Of a DNA stretch of 64,000 bases, positions 24,919 to 34,352 are shown one piece after another. Positions within the stretch are counted from its first letter, which is position 1. Each line of letters opens with the position of its first letter. The stretch covers positions 1 to 64,000 of the forward strand of contig QMMN01000006.1 in NCBI GenBank assembly GCA_003647275.1. Reading direction: 5' to 3'. The notes beneath the pieces are model-generated. The model was not told the DNA's origin and searched no databases. It saw only the letters and a program-made list of their open reading frames with translations. The position numbers and the translations under genes are program-made. This stretch comes from Deltaproteobacteria bacterium. Lineage in GTDB: Bacteria > Desulfobacterota > Desulfobacteria > Desulfobacterales > C00003060.

Positions 24919-26025
24919 ATGTGGCACGTACGTTGTAGAAATGGTGGAAAGGGGTACAATATTTGGGCAGCCGTATTTATCGTTTTGCTCGTGAGTTCAG
25001 TTGCCCACGCTCAGTCCGATGGCAAAAAAGGCCATGGGCCGCCTCCAGTTCCGGTTCGGGTTGCACCGGTTATTCAGGATACGGTTTCAAACCAGATAAT
25101 CTTGGTTGGCACCACCGAGGCGATCGCCCGCAGCACGATTGCCGCTGAGGTCTCTGGATTGGTGGAGGCGTTTCCGGTCTGCGAGGGTGACTTTGTTGAA
25201 AAAGGGGATGTCCTGGCGAGACTCAGGGCAACAGACCTTACACTTCGCTTAAAGGCGGCGGTCGCTGCCAGAGAAAAGGTCCGGGCGAATTTGCACTTTG
25301 CTGAAAAAGAACTGGCACGATACACCAAACTCAAAGATACTGACAGCATTGCGGCGAGGAAATATGATGAGGCCTTGTATCAATATCAATCCCTTGAGCA
25401 GGAATTCCTGCGAACTGAGGCAGAAATCATGCTCCTTCAGGATGGCATCCAGAAAAAGACAGTCGTTGCCCCTTTTGCGGGTTTTGTTGCCAAAGAGCAC
25501 ACCCAGGTGGGGGAGTGGATGTCAGTGGGCGGGCCGGTTGTAACCCTTGTTGATCTAGGGCACATACGGATCACCGTGGATGTGCCCGAACAGTATGCTG
25601 TACAGCTTCTTCCGAAAGACCCAGTCCAGGTCCTGGTGACAAGCATATCATCCAATGAACCGTTTTTGGGTAAGATTTCCGCGATCCTTCCCGAAGGAGA
25701 CCCTGATACCCGCACTTTCCCGGTACGAGTCAAACTGGCCAACCCCGGCTTGAAGATCAGAAGCGGGATGGAAGCGAGGGCAAGTTTCAACCTCCACACC
25801 AAAAAGAATGCTCTTCTGGTGCCAAAGGATGCCATTGTAACGGCCGGGACGAATCGGTTGGTGTTCGTTGTAGCCAGCGGTGTGGCGCAACCCGTGCATG
25901 TTCAGGTCATTGGCTATTACGACGGCAACGTGGCAGTTGAGGGCGCCCTTAAGCCGGGAGACCATGTGGTCATTCGGGGCAACGAGCGCCTGCAGCCAGG
26001 ACAGCCCGTGCAGATTCTGGAATGA
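24919..26025 (+). CDS. RND efflux periplasmic adaptor (MexA/HlyD type)
   Basis: A 368-residue membrane fusion protein with an N-terminal signal segment (IWAAVFIVLLVSSVAHA). The biotinyl-lipoyl half-motifs are GTTEAIARSTIAAEVSGLVE (about residues 59-78) and KTVVAPFAGFVAKEHTQVGE (about 179-198), with a helical hairpin rich in Leu/Glu/Arg between them (AREKVRANLHFAEKELARYT). The C-terminus has LLVPKDAIVTAG and ALKPGDHVVIRGNERLQPGQ. It bridges the RND pump encoded 21 bp downstream to an outer-membrane channel not found here. Confidence 0.93.
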   Translation: MWHVRCRNGGKGYNIWAAVFIVLLVSSVAHAQSDGKKGHGPPPVPVRVAPVIQDTVSNQIILVGTTEAIARSTIAAEVSGLVEAFPVCEGDFVEKGDVLARLRATDLTLRLKAAVAAREKVRANLHFAEKELARYTKLKDTDSIAARKYDEALYQYQSLEQEFLRTEAEIMLLQDGIQKKTVVAPFAGFVAKEHTQVGEWMSVGGPVVTLVDLGHIRITVDVPEQYAVQLLPKDPVQVLVTSISSNEPFLGKISAILPEGDPDTRTFPVRVKLANPGLKIRSGMEARASFNLHTKKNALLVPKDAIVTAGTNRLVFVVASGVAQPVHVQVIGYYDGNVAVEGALKPGDHVVIRGNERLQPGQPVQILE

Positions 26026-26046
26026 GCTAAGAAGTATATCCTGCCC

Positions 26047-29000
26047 ATGAAACTTGTTGATATTGCCATAAAGAAGCCTGTTACCGTGACTGTGGGAGTT
26101 ATCCTGCTGGTCCTCTTTGGCCTCATCTCGCTTTTCAGGATTCCCATTCAACTGACCCCCAACGTGGATATCCCAGAGATCTCGGTGGAAACCGTCTGGC
26201 AGGGTGCAAGCCCCTTGGAAGTGGAACGAGAGATCATCGATGTACAGGAGGACGAGCTCAAAAACTTGGAAGGGCTCGATAAGATGAAGAGTGAAAGCAG
26301 TGATGGTTCGGCTTATATCAACCTGATGTTTGAAATCGGCACAGACCCGGATGTAGCCCTGCTCAAGGTTTCCAATAAGCTCGACCAGGTGAAAAAATAC
26401 CCAGACAACGTGGACAAGCCGATCATCAAGTCAGGGGGTCGGCATGAAAAGGCGATCGCCTGGTTGATTCTCCGCGCCCTCGACGGATACAAGGGCGTTC
26501 TGAGCCATGAATACGATTTTTGTGACGAGTACGTAAAACCTCGCTTGGAGCGGATTCCCGGTGTGGCTTCAGCCAATATCTACGGAGGACAAGAGCGGGA
26601 ACTTCAAGTGATCATTGATTCAGAAGCCTTAGCTGCCAGAAACATTACCATCCCGGAGCTTATGCGGGCCCTGGATGTAGAAAACAGAAACATCAGTGCT
26701 GGAGACTTTGATGAGGGGAAACGGCGGTATATTGCCCGAACAGTGGGGGAATATAAAACCCCGGAAGATGTGGCCAGGGTCATCATCAAGCGGGTCAATG
26801 GGGTTCCCATTACCGTCGGGGACGTTGCTCGCGTTTCCCTGGGCTATGAAGATATCCACGTGGTTGTTCGGCATGAGGGTATTCCGACCATTGTGATGAG
26901 TGTGGTTCGGGAAACCGGCTCGAACGTCTTGGTCGTTATGAAGAGGATAAAGGAGACCCTCGCTGAACTCAACAACGGGATTCTGAAGGATCGCAGACTG
27001 TACATCGACCAGGCCTATGACGAGACTAACTATATTTATGACGCGATTCGCCTGGTGAAGCAAAACATCTTGATAGGCGGCACTCTGGCGATTATTGTGC
27101 TTTTGGTCTTTTTACGAAACTTTACCAGCACCTTGATTGTCTCGCTTTCCATCCCAATAAGTGTGGTCGGGACTTTCCTTTTAATGACCCTGTTTGGCCG
27201 CAATATCAATGTGGTCAGTCTGGCCGGGATGAGTTTTGCCATCGGGATGGTGGTGGACAACTCCATTGTCGTCTTTGAAAATATCTTTCGTCACCGTGAG
27301 ATGGGGAAATCGCGTTTGCAGGCTGCCTATGACGGCACCGTTGAAGTTTGGGGCGCGGTGCTGGCCAGTACCCTGACCACGGTTGCCGTGTTTCTCCCCG
27401 TCATCTTTGTTGAGGAAGAGGCGGGCCAGCTCTTTCGGGACATTGCTATTGCCATCAGTAGCGCTGTGGCATTGAGTTTGTTGATATCTATTACGGTGAT
27501 CCCGGCCCTTTCTTCCAAGATACTTGGAAAGGTCCAGCGCTCTGGGGTCTCACACAAACGGTCGTGGTTCGTCTATCGCCTGGCATCGGGGTTTACCAAT
27601 GGTGTGACGCGACTCGTTTACTGGATGTGCGGTCGGGTTGCAGCACGCCTCGGATTGGCTGTTTTGATGACAGGGCTGGCCATCGGCATGGCCTGGTTCC
27701 TGATGCCGAAAACAGAGTACCTGCCAGAAGGAAATCGGGAACTTCTATTCGGAATTCTTTTGCCTCCGTCCGGATATAATCTCGAAGAGCTAAATAAAAT
27801 TGCCAGGACCGTGGAGCAGAATGTCCTTCCACTGATAGCGCATGAGGGCGAGAGTGAGGTTGCCAAGGAATTAAACCTCCCCTCGGTAAAGAATTTCTTC
27901 TATGTCGCCTGGGGGCAACAGGCTTTTTTTGGTATTATCTCAAAGGTTCAGGAAAGAACGCGTGAACTGCTTCCTTATGTGTACGGCGCGTTGAGAAAAA
28001 TCCCTGGCATGATTGCCATTGTCCAGCAGCCAAGCCTGTTTTCTCGCGGCATTGGCGCAGGGAGATCCATCGGGATAGAAATCAAGGGTCCGGATTTGGA
28101 GCGACTGATTATGTTCGGGCGTCGGATATACGGACAGGTCGCCCAACTCATTCCCAATGCCCAGATACGCCCCATCCCAAGCCTGGATCTGGGGAACCCT
28201 GAAATGCGGGTCATCCCGAACCGGGATCGACTGAGCCGTCTGGGGATGACGACTGCTGACCTTGGCAGAACTGTGGATGCCCTTGTGGACGGTGTCAAGG
28301 CGAGCAATTATCGGCTCCATGGCAATGAAATTGACCTGGTCGTGAAGGCAGATGAGGCCGAGCTCAAGCGGACACAAGAGCTGGCCAACTTCCAGATTCA
28401 AACTCCCAGAGGGGAAAGGGTCACCCTCGGGTCTATTGCCGCGATTCACCTAGAAGAGGGACCTACACAGATCAACCACATCGATTCAGAACGGGCCATT
28501 ACGATCCAGGTCATCCCCCCAAGGAAGGTCCCCTTAGAAACCGCCATGGCAACAATAAGGGACGAGGTCGTTGGACCGATTAAAGCCAGCGGGGAGCTTG
28601 GAAGCCTCTACCGGATTGAGTTGAGCGGGACGGCAGACGACTTGACACGCACAAGGCGCGCCCTTCAGTGGAACTTCATCCTGGCCATTGTGATAAGCTA
28701 CCTTTTGATGTCCGCCCTCTTTGAGAACTTCCTATATCCCTTCATTATTATGTTCAGTGTACCGCTGGCTGCAGCCGGCGGGTTTATTGGACTCCTCCTG
28801 GTAAACGTCTTTATTGCCTATCAGACCCTGGATATCATCACCATGCTAGGCTTTGTGATCTTGGTTGGAATCGTTGTCAACAACGCGATCCTTATTGTAC
28901 ATCAGACCCTTAACAATATCCGTGACAGGAACATGGGGCCACGGGAGGCCATTCGGGAATCGGTCCGCACGCGTATCAGACCCATATATATGAGTGCCGT

Positions 29001-29199
29001 GACCAGCGTTTTCGGCATGCTCCCCTTGGTACTTACCCCGGGGGCGGGATCCGAGTTCTACCGGGGCCTTGGAGGCGTGGTGGTGGGCGGTCTCTTGGTA
29101 TCCACGGTCTTTACCATCTTCCTGGTCCCCGCGCTCTTGAGCCTGGTACTTGATGCCGCTGCGGTCGTCAAGAAGACTTTGAGGGAGACAAAGGCATAA
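26047..29199 (+). CDS. RND-family efflux transporter permease (AcrB/HAE type)
   Basis: A 1050-residue inner-membrane proton-driven exporter. It has the start MKLVDIAIKKPVTVTVGVIL, the porter-domain motif DVQEDELKNLEGLDKMKSES, TM bundle LIGGTLAIIVLLVFLRNFTS near residue 341, the charged TM4 motif LAGMSFAIGMVVDNSIVVFE near residue 390, and the matching second-half TM10 region MLGFVILVGIVVNNAILIVH near residue 933. Expected 12 TM helices and two large loops fit the length. It may export hydrophobic compounds, and the substrate is unknown. It ends one base before the glgX start. Confidence 0.95.
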   Translation: MKLVDIAIKKPVTVTVGVILLVLFGLISLFRIPIQLTPNVDIPEISVETVWQGASPLEVEREIIDVQEDELKNLEGLDKMKSESSDGSAYINLMFEIGTDPDVALLKVSNKLDQVKKYPDNVDKPIIKSGGRHEKAIAWLILRALDGYKGVLSHEYDFCDEYVKPRLERIPGVASANIYGGQERELQVIIDSEALAARNITIPELMRALDVENRNISAGDFDEGKRRYIARTVGEYKTPEDVARVIIKRVNGVPITVGDVARVSLGYEDIHVVVRHEGIPTIVMSVVRETGSNVLVVMKRIKETLAELNNGILKDRRLYIDQAYDETNYIYDAIRLVKQNILIGGTLAIIVLLVFLRNFTSTLIVSLSIPISVVGTFLLMTLFGRNINVVSLAGMSFAIGMVVDNSIVVFENIFRHREMGKSRLQAAYDGTVEVWGAVLASTLTTVAVFLPVIFVEEEAGQLFRDIAIAISSAVALSLLISITVIPALSSKILGKVQRSGVSHKRSWFVYRLASGFTNGVTRLVYWMCGRVAARLGLAVLMTGLAIGMAWFLMPKTEYLPEGNRELLFGILLPPSGYNLEELNKIARTVEQNVLPLIAHEGESEVAKELNLPSVKNFFYVAWGQQAFFGIISKVQERTRELLPYVYGALRKIPGMIAIVQQPSLFSRGIGAGRSIGIEIKGPDLERLIMFGRRIYGQVAQLIPNAQIRPIPSLDLGNPEMRVIPNRDRLSRLGMTTADLGRTVDALVDGVKASNYRLHGNEIDLVVKADEAELKRTQELANFQIQTPRGERVTLGSIAAIHLEEGPTQINHIDSERAITIQVIPPRKVPLETAMATIRDEVVGPIKASGELGSLYRIELSGTADDLTRTRRALQWNFILAIVISYLLMSALFENFLYPFIIMFSVPLAAAGGFIGLLLVNVFIAYQTLDIITMLGFVILVGIVVNNAILIVHQTLNNIRDRNMGPREAIRESVRTRIRPIYMSAVTSVFGMLPLVLTPGAGSEFYRGLGGVVVGGLLVSTVFTIFLVPALLSLVLDAAAVVKKTLRETKA

Positions 29200-29200
29200 G

Positions 29201-31327
29201 GTGAGTGTCGAAAGTTGGAGAAACTCGAAAACGTGGAGCTGTAAACCTGGTCAGCCTCTGCCCCTTGGTGCCACCATCACGCCAGAGGGCGTGAATTTCG
29301 CGGTTGTTTCTCGAGATGCCACATCCCTTAGCCTGGTTCTATTTAAGAAGGGGCAGGGCCAGCCCATAGCCGAAATGACCCTGGACCCTAAAATCAACAG
29401 GACCGGTGATATATGGCATATCCTTGTCGTCGGTATGGACACCTCCCTGCGCTACGGGTACCGAGTTGATGGCCCCTTTGACCCCAAGGGGAAAGGACAT
29501 TGGTTTAACCGAGAGAATATCCTCCTCGACCCCTATGCCCGGGCCTTAGAGGGTGGGGAGACCTGGGGAGGCGACTCAAGTGATGGGTTTCAGGCAGATC
29601 AGGAAGCCCCCTTTCATCGACGCTGTTGTATTGTTACGGATGATTTTGACTGGGAAGGCGATCGTCCGCTGAATTTGCCCCTGAAAGACAGCGTTATCTA
29701 TGAACTCCATGTGCGGGGATATACGATTGATAAGTCTTCAGGTGTGGTAAACCGCGGCACGTATAGAGGCTTGATTGAAAAGATTCCCTACATAAAGTCT
29801 CTGGGCGTTACAGCCGTGGAACTGATGCCTGTCTTTGAATTCAATGAACTGGAAAACAAGCGGGTCAACCCCAAGACCGGAGAACAGTTGAAAAATTTTT
29901 GGGGCTATAGCACCATGGCGTTCTTCGTTCCAAAGGCTTCTTATGGCTCAAATGGTTGGGATGGAAACCAGGTCAAAGAATTCAAGGAGATGGTCAAGGC
30001 CTTTCACCGTGCCGGTCTGGAAGTAATCATTGATGTCGTATTCAATCATACAGCAGAGGGTGACTCAGAGGGGCCGGTCATAAGCTTCCGCGGACTGGAT
30101 AATACGATTTATTATGCATTGGCGCCGGAATCAAAGGATTATCTGAATCTTTCGGGCTGTGGCAACACGGTCAACTGCAATCATCCTGTGGTTCAGGCCT
30201 TTATTCTGGACTGCCTCCGGTACTGGGTCGTCGAGATGCATGTGGATGGGTTTCGTTTTGATCTGGCCACGATTCTGCGCAGGGATCACAAGGGCGAACT
30301 GCTCCCGGGCCCTTCAATCGTTGATGCTATAGAACAAGACCCGGTTCTTGCCCATACCAAGATCATCGCCGAGGCATGGGACACACAGGTCAATCAAGTT
30401 GGGGGGTTCCCCGGGCGTTGGGCAGAATGGAACTCACACTATAGGGACGATGTCAGGCGTTTTGTCCGGGGGGACAAAGGGATGGTGCCTGTGCTGGCTA
30501 CCCGCATTGGAGGCAGCTCTGATCTCTATCAGGCAAGCGGCCGTCATCCTTATAATAGCATTAATTACATAACCTGTCATGATGGGTTTACCCTTTATGA
30601 CCTGGTATCGTATGAGCACAAGCATAATGATGAGAATGGTGAAGATAACCAGGACGGGAATGACCAAAACTTTAGCTCCAATAGCGGTGTTGAGGGGCCT
30701 ACGGATAACAATTTAGTCAATGAACTCAGGTTGCGCCGCATCAAGACATTTGTAACCATCCTTATGGTTTCTCACGGTGTTCCTATGATCCTGGCCGGAG
30801 ACGAGTTTGGTCGAACCCAGCAGGGGAACAACAATCCGTACTGCCAGGACAATCCAATAAGCTGGATCGACTGGCACCTTACAGAAGAGAATGCCGGTTT
30901 GCTGAGGTTTTTCCGTAAAATGATCGCCCTGAGAAATCAGCACCCTGTATTTCGCAGATCCCGTTTTTTGACCGGAGAGGACAGAAACGGAGACAACTAT
31001 CCTGATGTTAGCTGGCATGGGCTTGAGGTGGGCAAGCCGGACTGGTCTGAAGATTCCAGGGTGCTTGCGTTCATGCTGGATGGATCAGAACTTGCCCAGG
31101 ACGAAGAGGATGACGATTTTTTAGTGATCCTCAATGGGGACCAGGTGAAACACAGCTTTGAGATACCGCGGCCCCAAGAAGGCAGGGCGTGGTTTCGTGT
31201 CGTAGATACGGGTAAGCCTTCCCCCGAAGATATCTTAGATGAAGATAAAGGGAAACCGATCCTTCTCCAAAGGAAGTATCCTGTGCTTCCCATGGCTGCG
31301 CTAGTATTCATCACAAGAAGGTGTTAA
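29201..31327 (+). CDS. glgX: Glycogen debranching enzyme GlgX
   Basis: A 708-residue GH13 isoamylase-type enzyme that removes alpha-1,6 branches from glycogen. It has an N-terminal CBM48-like region (GQPLPLGATITPEGVNFAVV), then the catalytic barrel: VIDVVFNHTAEG near residue 270, DGFRFDLATILRRD (nucleophile Asp) near residue 348, IIAEAWDTQVNQVGG (acid/base Glu) near residue 388 and ITCHDGFTLYDLVSYEHKHN near residue 458, which is specific for GlgX. The start is GTG 29201 right after the RND gene. Its last residues VLPMAALVFITRRC are echoed by a fragment 165 bp further on. Confidence 0.93.
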   Translation: MSVESWRNSKTWSCKPGQPLPLGATITPEGVNFAVVSRDATSLSLVLFKKGQGQPIAEMTLDPKINRTGDIWHILVVGMDTSLRYGYRVDGPFDPKGKGHWFNRENILLDPYARALEGGETWGGDSSDGFQADQEAPFHRRCCIVTDDFDWEGDRPLNLPLKDSVIYELHVRGYTIDKSSGVVNRGTYRGLIEKIPYIKSLGVTAVELMPVFEFNELENKRVNPKTGEQLKNFWGYSTMAFFVPKASYGSNGWDGNQVKEFKEMVKAFHRAGLEVIIDVVFNHTAEGDSEGPVISFRGLDNTIYYALAPESKDYLNLSGCGNTVNCNHPVVQAFILDCLRYWVVEMHVDGFRFDLATILRRDHKGELLPGPSIVDAIEQDPVLAHTKIIAEAWDTQVNQVGGFPGRWAEWNSHYRDDVRRFVRGDKGMVPVLATRIGGSSDLYQASGRHPYNSINYITCHDGFTLYDLVSYEHKHNDENGEDNQDGNDQNFSSNSGVEGPTDNNLVNELRLRRIKTFVTILMVSHGVPMILAGDEFGRTQQGNNNPYCQDNPISWIDWHLTEENAGLLRFFRKMIALRNQHPVFRRSRFLTGEDRNGDNYPDVSWHGLEVGKPDWSEDSRVLAFMLDGSELAQDEEDDDFLVILNGDQVKHSFEIPRPQEGRAWFRVVDTGKPSPEDILDEDKGKPILLQRKYPVLPMAALVFITRRC

Positions 31328-31359
31328 CCCAAATTATGTTGTAAGACCTTTATGGGTAA

Positions 31360-31454
31360 GGAGGGAGTTTTTCTCAAAAGCCGTGATATTCATCGAGCAT
31401 GATCGAAGCATCTTGCCAGGTCCACGGTATCACAGCTTTTTCGAAAAACCCCTC
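31360..31454. mobile_element. MITE-like element, family C (short copy)
   Basis: Terminal inverted repeats of about 30 bp: the left starts GGAGGGAGTTTTTC, followed by CAAAAGCCGTGATA; the right ends GAAAAACCCCTCC, preceded by TATCACAGCTTTTT. The same ends and the core CTTGATTGAAGCATTCTGCC-like sequence recur at 41973-42182. No transposase is encoded. The element lies between the end of glgX and a fragment homologous to that end. Confidence 0.7.
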
Positions 31455-31490
31455 CCCCCCATGGCCGCCTTGGTATTCATCTCAAGAAGG
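31449..31490 (+). pseudogene. Orphan fragment of a glgX-like 3' end
   Basis: The stretch reads PPMAALVFISRR in frame and matches the last residues of the preceding glgX (LPMAALVFITRR); at the DNA level about 28 of 33 bases agree, with changes mostly in third codon positions. It has no start and no upstream coding sequence, so it is either a remnant of a second debranching-enzyme gene or an old duplication left when the MITE arrived. Confidence 0.5.
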
Positions 31491-31582
31491 CATTCATCTC
31501 CATCCATAAATCGCTTTTTCCCTGATGAGCGGTGTTCTGCTCACAGGTTATTTATGAATGGGCAATAAATAGGGAGGAAAAC

Positions 31583-32359
31583 ATGAACGATGAGTTTTTG
31601 AAATTTGATGTGGCGGGTGCCATCGGGACTATTACACTGAACCGACCGGAAAAAAGAAATGCCCTGTCTCTCGAATTACTAGAGGCGTTGAGGGACTTGC
31701 TCACAAGCATAGGTCAGAAGGATGATGTAAGGGTTGTCATCATAAAAGGTGAGGGGAAAGTCTTTTCTGCGGGTCATGACATATCGCAACTGGTGAATCG
31801 CGAAATGACCGATTACAAGACGATTTTTGACACGTGCATCGAGGTCATGGAGAAGATCCAACGCTTACCGCAGCCGGTCATTGCGCAGGTTCATGGTGTG
31901 GCCACAGCAGCCGGTTGTCAGCTGGTGGCCGCCTGTGATTTGGCTGTGGCTGAGGAGGGCACGCTTTTTGGAACGCCCGGTGTAAAAATCGGTCTCTTTT
32001 GTACCACGCCTGGCGTTCCCCTTGTGAGGGCTATAGGTAGAAAACGAGCCCTCGAGATGCTCCTCACCGGCCGTATGATTTCAGCACGGGAGGCAGAACA
32101 ATATGGCTTAATCAATAAAGTCGTACCTGCCGATCAACTGGCCGCAGAGACCCGAGCCCTGGCCGAAAGGATCGCCGAGGCCAGTCCCCTTACCGTGAGC
32201 ATAGGCAAGGAGGCCTTTTACACCCAGGTCAACCTGGCTGACTTCCAGGCCTACGATTATGCCAAGCAGGTCATTGTCACCAATCTTTTTGCTGAGGATG
32301 CCAAGGAGGGGCTTTCTGCCTTTTTGGAGAAGCGGAGACCGACCTGGAAAGGGAGATAA
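31583..32359 (+). CDS. Enoyl-CoA hydratase/isomerase family protein
   Basis: About 258 residues from ATG 31583, chosen because AGGGAGGAAAAC precedes it; an upstream in-frame ATG at 31532 would add only repeat-derived sequence. Crotonase fold: ITLNRPEKRNALSLELLEAL near residue 16, the oxyanion-hole segment KGEGKVFSAGHDISQL near residue 56, VHGVATAAGCQLVAACDLAV near residue 102 (second oxyanion glycine). The usual glutamate pair is not obvious: GTPGVKIGLFCTTPGVPL replaces the E-containing loop, so the reaction may not be a simple hydration. It may be like ECHDC3-type or other non-canonical members. Confidence 0.86.
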   Translation: MNDEFLKFDVAGAIGTITLNRPEKRNALSLELLEALRDLLTSIGQKDDVRVVIIKGEGKVFSAGHDISQLVNREMTDYKTIFDTCIEVMEKIQRLPQPVIAQVHGVATAAGCQLVAACDLAVAEEGTLFGTPGVKIGLFCTTPGVPLVRAIGRKRALEMLLTGRMISAREAEQYGLINKVVPADQLAAETRALAERIAEASPLTVSIGKEAFYTQVNLADFQAYDYAKQVIVTNLFAEDAKEGLSAFLEKRRPTWKGR

Positions 32360-32406
32360 TCGCCAAGCTGTGGCCGAATGTGGCGTGCTTCTGCTCAGGA
32401 TTTATA

Positions 32407-33261
32407 TCAGTCGACGATGAGGTCCCTGAGCCGTTCTAAATTTAGGCGGTCGTAGTCCACTGGCCCTTTTTCCTTTGGGGTCTCCAGGATCATGGGAAGG
32501 CCATTGAATCGCGGATCGTTCATGATGAACCGGAACGCATCAATGCCGATCGCTCCCTCACCAATGTGTTCGTGTCGATCGACTCGGCTCCCAAGCCCTT
32601 TCTTCGCATCATTGAGGTGAATTACACAGAGGCGTTCAAGACCTACGACTCTGTCAAAGGCCGCCATGGTTTCCTGGTAAGCCGTTTTCGTACGCAGATC
32701 ATAGCCTGCTGCAAATACGTGACAGGTGTCCAAACAAAACCCGATCCTTTCTCTGGCCTCAACCATGTCTGAGATAGCAGCCAGGTGTTCGAAGGTATAG
32801 CCCAAATTCGATCCCTGGCCAGCTGTCGTCTCGAGCAAAAGCCGAGAGGTTATGTGGGGTGTGCGGTCAAATATCTGGTTGATTCCCTGGGCAATCTGGC
32901 GCAAGCCCTTTTCCTCACCCATTCCCATGTGGGAGCCCGGGTGCATGATTACATAGGGAATACGCAACAAAGATGAGCGTATAAGTTCATCTTTTAGGGC
33001 TTTCATAGATCTCTGATATTTGCGGGACTCAGGTGAGGCCAGGTTGATCAGGTAGGCGGTGTGGGAGCAGATTGACCTGATGCCGGTTTGCTCTCTTGCT
33101 GCATTAAACTGCTCAATATTCTGGTCAGTCAGCGTCCTTTCCTTCCAGGTACTGGCGTTTTTCGTGAAGATCTGCAGGGCGGTACACCCGTAATCATGGG
33201 CGGTAAATAGGGCTTTGTGGAGGCCGCCTGCTATGGAAAAATGGGCGCCGAGCAGGATCAT
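32407..33261 (-). CDS. nfo: Endonuclease IV (AP endonuclease)
   Basis: About 284 residues from ATG 33261 (MILLGAHFSIAGGLHKALFT), which aligns with the usual Nfo start; upstream in-frame ATG codons at 33288 and beyond would overlap the divergent gene. It cuts DNA at abasic sites during base-excision repair using three zinc ions. Metal-ligand segments are AHFSIAGG, VIMHPGSHMG, LLLETTAGQG, FCLDTCHVFAAGYD, VIHLNDAKKGLGSRVDRHEH and MILETPKEKG. All are in normal order. Confidence 0.93.
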   Translation of the reverse strand: MILLGAHFSIAGGLHKALFTAHDYGCTALQIFTKNASTWKERTLTDQNIEQFNAAREQTGIRSICSHTAYLINLASPESRKYQRSMKALKDELIRSSLLRIPYVIMHPGSHMGMGEEKGLRQIAQGINQIFDRTPHITSRLLLETTAGQGSNLGYTFEHLAAISDMVEARERIGFCLDTCHVFAAGYDLRTKTAYQETMAAFDRVVGLERLCVIHLNDAKKGLGSRVDRHEHIGEGAIGIDAFRFIMNDPRFNGLPMILETPKEKGPVDYDRLNLERLRDLIVD

Positions 33262-33343
33262 CTGGCGCTCTTGATTTTGCCTTTTCATCTGTGAAGGGGA
33301 GATACTTGCATTTTTGGCCAAAAAAAGCGTATCCTCAGAATCC

Positions 33344-34330
33344 ATGCAGAAAAGCCCGGACAACGCGAACGATAGAGAACCTGTAAAGATCCCGATCGAA
33401 GATGTTCTGGATCTTCATACATTTGCTCCCAGGGACATACCCGGCCTGCTAAAAGAGTATCTGAATGCCTGCCGCAAGGCTGGCATTTGTTCTGTAAGGA
33501 TTATCCACGGTAAAGGCAAGGGATTTCTGAAAGATCGGGTTCGCGGTTTGCTCAAGGATCTCCCTGTGGTGGCCTCCTTTTCAGATGCCCCGTACGATGC
33601 AGGGGGTTGGGGTGCCACCATTGTTGAACTTGCAAGAGACATCGATTTTGAGTCAGCCCAATGGGCTGACATCCTTGATAAGGGGGCAAGGGCCATGGGC
33701 ATGTGCCTGGAGCAAGCGCAAATCGCCCGGTTTGCCATCCATGCCAGAGAGCTTATGATATGGAATCGAACCACCAACCTGACTGCCATCACAGACCCCG
33801 TGGAAATGGCCGTAAAACAGTTTCTGGATACCCTGCCACTCTCCCCTTTACTTCCGCCAGGATTGCGGGTCCTAGACATCGGTTCTGGAGGCGGGTTTCC
33901 GGGCATTCCCCTAAAAATTATACGGCCAGACCTTGACCTCACGCTGATCGATGCCTCAAGGAAGAAGGTCAACTTCCTGAAGCATGTCATAAGAACGCTT
34001 CATCTCAAAGATATCGAGGCCCGACATATCCGTGCTGAAGGACTCATAGGAGAGCCTCAGCCCGAAGTAAGGTCGTATGATATCATTGTATCCAAGGCTG
34101 TTTCAAAGCTGGACACATTTCTGGACCAGGCAATTCCCCTACTCCGTCGGCCAGGTATCATGATTGCCATGAAGGGAAGGGCCGTAGAGAGCGAGCTTGA
34201 AGCCGCACGTTCGAGGATCAAGGCTGAGAGCCTTATTGTTACCGTAAAAAAATACCGACTCCCTGACTTTGATATCGAAAGATTCCTGATTGTTCTGAGC
34301 AATGCCCAAGAAGCCGCAGACCTATCGTAA
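33344..34330 (+). CDS. rsmG: Smr-RsmG fusion: Smr domain plus 16S rRNA m7G527 methyltransferase
   Basis: About 328 residues from ATG 33344 (MQKSPDNANDREPVKIP); a TTG 30 bp upstream is also in frame. Residues about 15-90 are an Smr domain: VLDLHTFAPRDIPGLLKEYL, VRIIHGKGKGFLKDRVRGLL (HGKGKG motif) and GGWGATIVEL. The remainder is a complete RsmG/GidB: WNRTTNLTAITDPVEMAVKQ, the SAM-binding LRVLDIGSGGGFPGIPLKII, DASRKKVNFLKHVI and YDIIVSKAVSKLDTFLDQAI. No stop or frameshift separates the parts. RsmG methylates G527 in 16S rRNA; Smr domains bind or cut nucleic acid, so the fusion may act on rRNA. Confidence 0.9.
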   Translation: MQKSPDNANDREPVKIPIEDVLDLHTFAPRDIPGLLKEYLNACRKAGICSVRIIHGKGKGFLKDRVRGLLKDLPVVASFSDAPYDAGGWGATIVELARDIDFESAQWADILDKGARAMGMCLEQAQIARFAIHARELMIWNRTTNLTAITDPVEMAVKQFLDTLPLSPLLPPGLRVLDIGSGGGFPGIPLKIIRPDLDLTLIDASRKKVNFLKHVIRTLHLKDIEARHIRAEGLIGEPQPEVRSYDIIVSKAVSKLDTFLDQAIPLLRRPGIMIAMKGRAVESELEAARSRIKAESLIVTVKKYRLPDFDIERFLIVLSNAQEAADLS

Positions 34331-34352
34331 GCGTTTAGCAGTCAGCAGATAC

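Noticed and set aside
31383-31568. 61-codon ORF across the family C MITE and the glgX-like fragment
   Set aside because: It joins MITE sequence to the glgX tail echo by chance; only the echo itself is of interest.
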